Below, one piece after another: positions 57,801 to 64,000 of a stretch of 64,000 bases of DNA. The translations under genes were made by a program, and so were the position numbers. Each line of letters begins with the position of its first letter. Positions within the stretch are counted from its first letter, which is position 1. The DNA comes from Moesziomyces globuligerus (Eukaryota; Basidiomycota; Ustilaginomycetes; Ustilaginales; Ustilaginaceae), in assembly GCA_030849465.1 (NCBI GenBank), contig JARVLF010000011.1, forward strand, positions 1 to 64,000, in the 5' to 3' direction. Under the pieces are notes generated by a model. The model worked only from the letters and a program-made list of their open reading frames with translations, was not told where the DNA came from and ran no database searches.

Positions 57801-58020
57801 TCCCCGCTGCATCGATGCTCGCATTCGCCGAGTTCGCTCGCCGTGTCTCGTGGTCGTTGTCGGACCCAGAACTCGAATCTGACTCGCCCTCGGATCGAAC
57901 AGCGCCAGAGGTCGACCCTACCGCAACCCCTCGATCGGACCTGGAGGCAGGTGCTCCCATCGCAAATGTCGAGACGACGCCAGTCGAGAGATGCGATGGT
58001 GGTGGCGCAAACAATGGCAT
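54865..58020 (-). CDS. Zn2Cys6 fungal transcription factor
   Basis: This is 1051 residues from the ATG at 58020; an alternative ATG is at 57960. The binuclear zinc cluster has Cys80, 83, 90, 101, 104 and 111 (CX2CX6CX10CX2CX6C). It is followed by a basic linker (HKRGRKPGKIKLQ) and a probable coiled-coil dimer helix (ILRRLELLDRTLDELRDL). The fungal-specific middle domain begins around GSFYASFGTFMHIFDPEL and continues through AQAFFLLASYRP and ERLWINLWNLEKTLASQTG. The C-terminus has a Pro/Ala/Thr-rich region and an acidic aromatic end (DDPQWEWMMKDLDLFAVDG) that could be an activation domain. Targets are unknown. The 3' end is 73 bases from OST1's stop. Confidence 0.92.
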   Translation of the reverse strand: MPLFAPPPSHLSTGVVSTFAMGAPASRSDRGVAVGSTSGAVRSEGESDSSSGSDNDHETRRANSANASIDAAGTGKKVSCQACREAKVKCLPSSSSSSTSCARCLKLDRACVFRTHKRGRKPGKIKLQQILRRLELLDRTLDELRDLNTHVKDADASSLIQTLTWQLHRSKFFTKGAVQPSSTVKLETPPLSTTSPLPTLPPSTWEPRGDMQKSRSDFNMLVDIEDHASVARVPDEFPTLSNPLKLLAQASSDESARRQPAQGHSALRQSSLAAPSRRDQDSGPIRAPSQPQSQLSDDDTGERARKRRRSTSPSPHPEDPESLQAHQAARARKGADGGEGGVDGASGQPAGASASSWASTYFSRGAFHPVYDNRQEFDPIDQGLLTTSQAERLIGSFYASFGTFMHIFDPELSSITYIRKHSAFLLTVLCALAAEFEPPTSSDAVQAESAALAPSLRRHYEAMIGWISAADYKNVEMAQAFFLLASYRPMSESAMADQTWLFLGTAIRIATELGCNLVCYSYTTPAAHANTHYQRQLRNTERLWINLWNLEKTLASQTGQRMHLADEGVIATCSRWHSMPLALRQDEALVAQIELRRIMIAQGDHFNTHVLRSLGARRRVADFPTAHGQTDGDSEAGGDLAVAERDQLSLQLSYFRNSVHMDLKRWEERWLSSSSSSGGTPSPLQITGPLSLDYAALVTYALALPISYSVDVTAELAMLYRHCYISCTNYMATFVDRCQRGYMDHVTNSFVVSTVYAVVFALDLSRRHLRQQRRAHLEPGQNRQTREAREAREVDLGFVSRSRVVNLARLTARELEKIGSARTARSATSIATKYSVFLHGLLARFGREDAGSSRCELREHRERGEAQGLEAQGEGGEDRAAVLRGFSARRDARGEAPAQPEGSRHLRRDHNHPLPQPAGAAGTRASHSYSTNLHFSPHLVASWPQAAPQGTNWTEAPPPPPASTAGAMSPASWFNVHAPTTPAPPAPPATAPTAATAATAGIGGTVVGEGLPTGLDDPQWEWMMKDLDLFAVDGGGGGGEPILDQMGRLFA

Positions 58021-58319
58021 GCAGAGGCGGCACGAGGTCAAGCCAAAATGTCAAATGCCAAGCCCAACAGAGCCGCAGCTTTCTTCGGCCCATCCCCGGC
58101 GATCCACAAAAACCAACCGCCTCGCTCACTGCACGCACACTCCCCACGCGACGCTTACAAATCGCTAGCCAGAAACCCTGGGTCGCCGCCCATCCTCCGA
58201 CCCCACCTTCCCGCACCAACACCAGCACTCAAACAACACACACGTATCATAGAGAACACATTCATAACGAAATGGGGAATGAGGCCTAGGCGCTCTTTTT
58301 GCATGTCAACATTGTGCGT

Positions 58320-61300
58320 TTACGCCGCAGCATCCGCGCTGGGCTGCGCACCTCCCGCACGCCCACCGCGTCCACCCCGACCGCCGCGACCGCCGCGACC
58401 ACCGCGCGCACCGCGTCCGCCGCCGCCGCGCGCGCGCCAGCTGTCCTTGGCCTTGTCGCCGCCCTCGCCCTGCGCAGCTACGCTCGGCTCGCCCGCGGTC
58501 GTGGTTGCCGCGGTGCTCCTGCTGGTGGCGGTCGTGGAGCTCGCGGCCACACTGGGTGCATGCGCCAGATCGGGCGTCTGCGAGCGGCTCGTCCAGCGGC
58601 TGCCTCCGTTGCTCGCGGGCGCGCTCGAGGGCATCGAGTTCATGGCGACCAGATTCGTCGAGGACCCGGCACGGCTACCTGGGCCATACACCTGGCTCGC
58701 CACGCCAGCCGGCCGCGTGCCTGCCTCCTGCAGACTCAGCCCGCCGAGCCCGTACGAGGCCGGGCTGGCGGGGCGCGTCGAACCCCTGCTGCTCGACGCC
58801 CATCCGCGCTCGTGCGCATAGCCGTCGAGGATGTGCACCACGCCCTGGCTCATGTACTCGAACTCGCCGATCTCCTGCGCCGAGAGCGAGAGATCCGTCC
58901 GGTCGCCCAGCTCGCCATCCTCCTCCTCGTCATCGCCGCCCTCGTACTCGTCCACATCCTCCACGCGCTTCGCCCCCGCACCCGCACCTCGCTGCTGCTG
59001 CACCTTGCTCCGCTTGCCGATGCCCTCAAACACGCGCAGCATGATCACATCCATGATCGACCGCAGCTTCTCCAGGTTGTCCAGCGAGTCCGTATTGCCC
59101 GTGATGGGCAGCCAGAAGTCGCACTCGACGCCCTCGCCCAGCACGCGCACCTCGGTCGCACCGAACAGCATGTAGGTCAGCGGATCCAACCGCGTACATC
59201 CGCGGAGCATCGTCGACGCATTGTTGCCCGCGCTTCCCGACGCGTTGCGGATCTTTTCGCCAAACGCAAAGATCTCCTTCTCGCCCATGTTGGCCGCATC
59301 CCACGGCTTGTGCTTGGTGAACTTGGTGTGGCAGATCGACGAGGGATGCATGAGGCACGACTTGTCCTGCGACGTCCGGTAGCTCGCCTTGCCGCTCCGG
59401 ATCGCAAAGTTGGGCGGCGACGAGACGGCGACCAGCGCCGCCAGCAGCGGCGTGCTCTCGGCGTTGGTGTTGAACTCGGCGTCCGTCTCGCGCGCGCGCC
59501 GGAAGCGCGAGTAGTGCGAAACGCCGTTGCCGTTGTTGCTGCTGCTGCTGCCGAGCGACGAGCTCTGGATGACCGAGATGATGTCCGCCTTCTCCATCGA
59601 CTGGAAGAGGTGCTCCTTGACCTGCTGGATCTGCAGCAGCGTGATCTTGCTCAGGAAGTTGTCCTGGCAGAACCGATTGGCGGCCGCATAGTCGCCGCGC
59701 GACTGCATGTCCCACCAGCGCGTGAAGGCGCGCAGGATGCAGAGCGCGTCCGACCGGAAGTCGGGCGGGCACCAGCGGTCCTTGATCATCTCGGCCTCCT
59801 CGCGCAGCTGGATGGGTGCCATGAACGGATCGCGGCTCGTGAGGATGGCCGCGAGCGAGAGCACGGGATCGAGGCAGCGGAAGAACGCTCCGTACAGGCA
59901 CATCTTGCCCATCGGCGCATCGACGGGCAGCTGCAGCAGCACGCGTCCGAGCGAAGTGAGGTTCTTGTGCATGTCGAGCGCACCCACCATCTTGAGCTTC
60001 TCCATGGCCGCGAGCACGCGCTCGGGCGCAGGCGGCTCGATGGCCGAGGCGAGCACATCCTCCACCTCCATGCCGGGGATGTCGAGCGCCTTGATGTGCA
60101 TCACCACGTTGCTCAGGTCGGTGCGCTTCATCTCGACCGTCTGATTCACCTTGAGCCGGTCGTAGCGCGCCTGGCTCAGCACGCCAAAGTATTCACCGGG
60201 GCGATGACGACCCGCACGGCCTGCTCGCTGGTTGAGGTTCGAGGTACCGACCCACGCCGAGACGAGGCTGGAGAGGTGGCGTTCGGGATCAAAGCGCTTC
60301 TCCTTGACGCGGCCCGTGTCGACGACGTAGACGACGTCGGGGATGGTGATCGAGGTCTCGGCGATGTTGGTGGCGAGGATGATGCGACGGATGCCCTTGT
60401 GGCGCACGGGCTCAAAGACGGCCTGCTGGTCCTGCACGGGGATGGTGGAGTGCAGGATGTGGATCTCGAACTGGTCGCGGTCGTTAAAGTCGGTGCGCAG
60501 CAGCGGATGGTACTGCGTGTCGGTGAGCAGGAGGTTGACCGCCTTGATCTCGTCCCAGCCTGGCAGGAAGACGAGCACGTGTCCATCGTCCGAGATGGAG
60601 AGCACGTAGGCGATGATGAGCGCCACGAGCGGATAGGGGATCTCGAGGTCGTCGACCTGATCTGCCATGGGGTCGACGGGCTCGTCGGCCTGCGCTGCTG
60701 CCTGGATGGCATGGCCGTAGCCGCCGCCTCTGGATCCGCTGTTGTTGTTGTTGCGCGAGGCCGAGCCACCGCGCTGGTAGATCTCGCGCTCGATGTAGTC
60801 GCGCACGTTTTTCTCTCCCCACACCCAGCCTCCCATCTGCGGAGTGAGGCGGAGCCCCTCGAGGTTGCGCACCGTCTCCTCGAGGTAGTGCTTCTGGACG
60901 GGGAAGCTGCGACCGGGAATCTCGACGACGGGAGCCGAGACGCCGGATTCGTCGGCGAAGTAGCTCTGGAAGAGCGTGGGGTCGATGGTGGCGCTCATGA
61001 GCACGACCTTGATCTCCTTTTTGCCGAGGCGACGACGTTCCGCGAGGAGACGCTTGATGACGACGAGCAAGAGGTCGGTTTCGACGTCGCGCTCGTGGAC
61101 CTCGTCGATGACGACGTGGGTGATGGAATCGAGGAAGGTGCTGGACGACTCTGCGTCGCCGAGGGCGGACTGGAGGCGGCGCAGGAAGACACCGGTGGTG
61201 CAGAAGGTGATGGAGCCGTTGGGCTGGGGTGGCTTCGCGTCGAAGCGGACCTGGTAGCCGACGGTCTGGCCGAGCTTCTCGCCGCGCTCCTTTGCGACGC

Positions 61301-62885
61301 GCTCTGCGACGCTGATGGCGGCGATACGTCTTGGCTGGGTGCAGATGATGTTGCACTTTGCGCCCTTGCCCTGGAGGATGTAGTCGTCAAAGAGGATCTG
61401 GGGGATCTGGGTGGTCTTGCCGGAGCCGGTGGCGGCCATGCAGATGGTGACCTGGTTGAGCTCGACCTTGACGAGGACGTCGGACTGCTTCTGGGAGACG
61501 GGGAGGCTGAGGCGCTGGTCGCGCATCTTTGCCATGGCGTCGTCCGAGTAGTAGTTGCCGAGGGCGAGTTCGAGCTGTTGGCTCTTTCGCTGGAGCGAGT
61601 CCTCGGTGGCGCCGAACTGCTGGTTGAAGCGGCGTGCGCGCTGTTGGCGCATCTTGTGCTGCTTTGCGAGCTCGTCGTTGGCATCGGTGCTGGCGGCGTT
61701 GGGATCTTCGCCGGGAGCGGCGAGGGCGACGGTGCGTGGACGCTTTGCGTAGATCTTGCTGCGGACCATGGTGTCGTAGATGTTCTGCACCGAGTCGTCG
61801 AGCTCGTCGCTCATGGAGAAGGTGACGTGGGGCGCCTTGTTGATGGACATGCCGGGCTTGTGGAGGAGGTTGAAGGTCTTCCAGAGCGAAGGGTCGGTGG
61901 ACTCGATGTAGACGACGGACTCGAGGTAGCAGTTTGCGACGGCCTGCTTCTTGTTCTTGCCGACGGCGGCGCCGATCTCGTTGCCGGCGATGTACATGGA
62001 GGCGTGGGGCTGGTTGGAGGCGGAGGCGGTGGCGGACTTTGCGGCGCCGCGCTTGGGCTTGCCCTGCTTGCCTGCGGACTGACGGATGTCGGGCTTGCCC
62101 AGATTGAAGCGCTTGCAGTAGAAGTCGATGAATTCGCGTGCACGCTGCACGGTGAGCTCGGAGCCGTCGGAAAGCTTGACGACGGGACCCTGCTGCTGCG
62201 GGACGAGCGGGGCGGGAGCGGAGGCGGTGGGGGTCTTTGTGAGAATGTCGCCGTTGTTCTGAAGGAAGAGGACGGCATGGAGAGCAGCTACGCGTTCGGC
62301 GTCCTTGGCGGTCTTTGCGTCGGCGTAGACGGACCAGTCGTACTCGGGGTCAAAGTGGAGGGTGCAGCGAAAGTTGGTATCCCTCCGGCCTTGGACCTGG
62401 CCCTCCTCTACGTTGTAGACGGGGTAGGTGCCGGTGCGATGAAGGACGTAGTTCTGCATGGGATTCTTGGGGTTGTCGAGCCAGGCCTTTTTTACGAGGC
62501 CGCTGTCGAGGAGGCCATGGTAGTAGTCCTTGATGCTCTGGAGGGTCTGGTAGGGGAGGGGCTGCGTGACGAGGAACTTGGTAGGCTTTGCGGCGGCACC
62601 GGACTTGAAGTTGGATCCGGACGAAGAGGCAGAAGGAGCGGTGGCAGGAGCCGTGGCTGAGCCAGCATCTTTGGTGGACTTGGCAGCGCCTCCTCTGGAG
62701 CGGTTAGCTGCAGGCTTCTTTTTGGGAGCTGACGAGGATGATGTCGGCGCAGCAGTGGAGCCTCTTCCCCAATTGCTCGAAGCGGTGCCAGCGGTGCCAG
62801 CGGTGCCAGCGTTGGCCGAGGCTGAGTTGGAGTTGGAATTCGAGTTGGAAGCGCCGCTCCGCCAGGTCGAAGACGAGTCGGCCAT
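58320..62885 (-). CDS. DExH-box RNA helicase, DHX9/maleless-like, with dsRBD-like N-terminus and RGG tail
   Basis: This is 1521 residues in one exon. The N-terminus is Ser/Asn/Ala-rich. Two dsRNA-binding-like segments follow: PMQNYVLHRTGTYPVYNVEEG...AERVAALHAVLFLQ near 140-225, and one ending GAAVGKNKKQAVANCYLESVVYI. The helicase core has Walker A ATGSGKTTQ with Lys490, then TQPRRIAAISVAERVA, DEVHERDVETD, SATID and QRAGRAGRHRPGEYF. These are followed by the HA2/ratchet and OB regions usual for DEAH/RHA enzymes. The extreme C-terminus is a run of RGG/RGGRG repeats. dsRBDs plus core plus RGG match the animal DHX9/MLE plan. It is probably an ATP-dependent RNA/DNA helicase in nucleus or cytoplasm, and I infer roles in RNA processing or translation. 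Confidence 0.92.
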   Translation of the reverse strand: MADSSSTWRSGASNSNSNSNSASANAGTAGTAGTASSNWGRGSTAAPTSSSSAPKKKPAANRSRGGAAKSTKDAGSATAPATAPSASSSGSNFKSGAAAKPTKFLVTQPLPYQTLQSIKDYYHGLLDSGLVKKAWLDNPKNPMQNYVLHRTGTYPVYNVEEGQVQGRRDTNFRCTLHFDPEYDWSVYADAKTAKDAERVAALHAVLFLQNNGDILTKTPTASAPAPLVPQQQGPVVKLSDGSELTVQRAREFIDFYCKRFNLGKPDIRQSAGKQGKPKRGAAKSATASASNQPHASMYIAGNEIGAAVGKNKKQAVANCYLESVVYIESTDPSLWKTFNLLHKPGMSINKAPHVTFSMSDELDDSVQNIYDTMVRSKIYAKRPRTVALAAPGEDPNAASTDANDELAKQHKMRQQRARRFNQQFGATEDSLQRKSQQLELALGNYYSDDAMAKMRDQRLSLPVSQKQSDVLVKVELNQVTICMAATGSGKTTQIPQILFDDYILQGKGAKCNIICTQPRRIAAISVAERVAKERGEKLGQTVGYQVRFDAKPPQPNGSITFCTTGVFLRRLQSALGDAESSSTFLDSITHVVIDEVHERDVETDLLLVVIKRLLAERRRLGKKEIKVVLMSATIDPTLFQSYFADESGVSAPVVEIPGRSFPVQKHYLEETVRNLEGLRLTPQMGGWVWGEKNVRDYIEREIYQRGGSASRNNNNSGSRGGGYGHAIQAAAQADEPVDPMADQVDDLEIPYPLVALIIAYVLSISDDGHVLVFLPGWDEIKAVNLLLTDTQYHPLLRTDFNDRDQFEIHILHSTIPVQDQQAVFEPVRHKGIRRIILATNIAETSITIPDVVYVVDTGRVKEKRFDPERHLSSLVSAWVGTSNLNQRAGRAGRHRPGEYFGVLSQARYDRLKVNQTVEMKRTDLSNVVMHIKALDIPGMEVEDVLASAIEPPAPERVLAAMEKLKMVGALDMHKNLTSLGRVLLQLPVDAPMGKMCLYGAFFRCLDPVLSLAAILTSRDPFMAPIQLREEAEMIKDRWCPPDFRSDALCILRAFTRWWDMQSRGDYAAANRFCQDNFLSKITLLQIQQVKEHLFQSMEKADIISVIQSSSLGSSSSNNGNGVSHYSRFRRARETDAEFNTNAESTPLLAALVAVSSPPNFAIRSGKASYRTSQDKSCLMHPSSICHTKFTKHKPWDAANMGEKEIFAFGEKIRNASGSAGNNASTMLRGCTRLDPLTYMLFGATEVRVLGEGVECDFWLPITGNTDSLDNLEKLRSIMDVIMLRVFEGIGKRSKVQQQRGAGAGAKRVEDVDEYEGGDDEEEDGELGDRTDLSLSAQEIGEFEYMSQGVVHILDGYAHERGWASSSRGSTRPASPASYGLGGLSLQEAGTRPAGVASQVYGPGSRAGSSTNLVAMNSMPSSAPASNGGSRWTSRSQTPDLAHAPSVAASSTTATSRSTAATTTAGEPSVAAQGEGGDKAKDSWRARGGGGRGARGGRGGRGGRGGRGGRAGGAQPSADAAA

Positions 62886-63831
62886 CGTAAGCAGGAACGC
62901 GAGCGCGCACAGTCAAGAATGCTTCGGAGGGGGCAAGCAAAGATGGCTGAGCTGAGGCGATGAGCGTGTAAAGCTGAGCGAGCGGGTCGGACGAGTTCCG
63001 ATCTGTCAAGGCGCTCAACGGTCGTCCGACACGCACGAGCGCAGCGAAAAATCTCCACTCGCCCAGTTCACAGTTCGAGTTCAACATTTGGATTTCTTGG
63101 TTCATCGGGCCTTCCATTTGGGCTGTGACTATTTCAATAATTTGTGTGCAGTGATGATGATGATGGCACATGCACGCCCTTGTTGCTCACTCTTGCTGCT
63201 CACTCTTGCTGCGACTTGGCTAGGCTCTGCATTGCATGCCAGCAAAGTCGGATCGAATCCGAAGCTGCTTGAACGCCTGATGCAGAGCTCGGCGGTTTCG
63301 ACGGCGCGGTGAGCTTGCGACCGGTGATTTGAGATCGGGGAGGCCGATGCGAGACACGGTGCGCGCTCAGGGTCCAGGGGGCACACCACCAGAGGCATGA
63401 GCGCCAGCGACTGGATCGTCAGGGTTCAGCAGAGCGTCTCGTGACGATGCGATGCTGTGATTTACAGTAGGCAGCTGCGCCTGGGCGACCCGTCTGAGAT
63501 TTCGGTCGGCCCGAAGAGCGGGGCGGGGCATCCATGCAAAAAAAACGTCGTAAGGTCATGCTCCCTGGTGACCGCCGTCGGATGCCGCCCGCGCTGACTG
63601 CAACGACGGTCATCATCACCATCAGCCGTCACCTCGTCGCCCATATCCACCAATCGACGCGGCAAGGCCGACGCAAGCCTGCTGCAATCGTTGCCAAGAT
63701 GGCTCGCGCGGCGTGATCGTTTCCAGCTCCAGCCAGCTCCAGCCAGCTCAGCCCCTCTTGGAATCGCTTTGATATCTCTTCGCAAAGGCCCTTTCGGACT
63801 CGCATCGGAACCCATCGGACGCACAGGAACA
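62886..63831. other. Divergent promoter of helicase and oxidoreductase genes
   Basis: About 0.95 kb with no supported gene. A CCAGCTCCAGCCAGCTCC direct repeat lies near 63722-63750. Frames here show no domain. Confidence 0.5.
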
Positions 63832-64000
63832 ATGCCATCGCCATCACAGCCATCCATCACAGCGCCTGGAGCGCCCAGCGCCTCGTCGCCGCGCAGGCAG
63901 GTGCGCGTCGCCATCGTCGGCTCCGGACTCACCGGTCTCGTCGCCACCTACCTCCTCTCGGCTGCCGAGCCCCACTCGCCCGATGCGCCCCACATCACCG
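63832..64000 (+). CDS. FAD/NAD(P)-dependent oxidoreductase, N-terminal fragment cut by window end
   Basis: The ATG at 63832 opens a frame of 56 complete codons that runs off the window. After a Ser/Pro/Ala-rich lead of about 24 residues comes a dinucleotide-binding strand-turn-helix, VRVAIVGSGLTGLVATYLLSA, whose GxGxxG motif marks the FAD-binding fold of amine oxidases, protoporphyrinogen oxidase-like enzymes and related flavoproteins. Too little is present to name the enzyme. The gene is divergent from the helicase. Confidence 0.75.
   Translation, partial: MPSPSQPSITAPGAPSASSPRRQVRVAIVGSGLTGLVATYLLSAAEPHSPDAPHIT

Noticed and set aside
58299..62660. Plus-strand open frame of 1453 codons antisense to the helicase
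   Set aside because: It mirrors the whole helicase gene, starts at a non-conserved position, and its composition is that of reverse-complemented GC-rich codons. The helicase on the other strand has every motif.
1..64000. CRISPR arrays, rRNA, intact transposons
   Set aside because: No spaced repeats of CRISPR type, no rRNA-like segment, and no transposase or reverse-transcriptase motifs were seen; the organism is a fungus.

Overview
The window is the end of a chromosome from a GC-rich, intron-poor basidiomycete fungus, most likely a smut relative (Ustilaginales: Ustilago, Sporisorium or Moesziomyces type). It begins with about 36 units of CCCTAA read inward, so base 1 is at or near the physical telomere. 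Most genes are single long exons, and the few introns are 80-110 bases with GTAAGT/GTGCGT donors and CAG/TAG acceptors. Both the gene content and the intron style fit Ustilaginomycotina. The genus assignment is an inference from style, not from a database match.

Layout. 1-216 is telomere. 217-1040 is subtelomere with two blocks of a 39-bp satellite. 982-2223 is a broken fungal transcription-factor gene. 2.2-8 kb holds a cytochrome P450, a GNAT acetyltransferase with a 7-base first coding exon, and an arrestin-like adaptor. 8-18 kb holds four consecutive genes that all look like secretory-pathway glycan enzymes or transporters: a Stealth-type sugar-phosphate transferase with an EF-hand, a nucleotide-sugar transporter, a membrane O-acyltransferase and a GT90/CAP10 glycosyltransferase. 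They are followed at 18.5-21.2 kb by two divergent secreted proteins of unknown function. I consider 8-21 kb the most interesting part: it looks like a surface-glycan cassette with candidate effectors.

From 21 kb on the content is mostly core. It contains mitochondrial ribosomal protein uL22m, a small doubly acylated protein ending in a 9-base exon, a Prm10/ThrE-like membrane protein, and a divergent pair made of complex I subunit NDUFS6 and cysteine desulfurase NFS1. Next come a secreted M43 metalloprotease, two SDR/epimerase-type proteins, a GATA factor and a very large RasGEF with a GTPase-like domain. The window ends with CDC45 head-to-head with OST1 (ribophorin I), a Zn2Cys6 transcription factor, a DHX9-like DExH helicase with an RGG tail, and the first 56 codons of an FAD oxidoreductase cut by the window edge.

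Intergenic stretches of 0.3-2.5 kb hold simple repeats, G-tracts and TATA boxes. I found no convincing tRNA, rRNA, CRISPR array or intact transposon. Because the DNA is GC-rich, many very long antisense reading frames lie opposite real genes; these were left out. Start codons were placed on ATG only. All calls rest on motifs read by eye.
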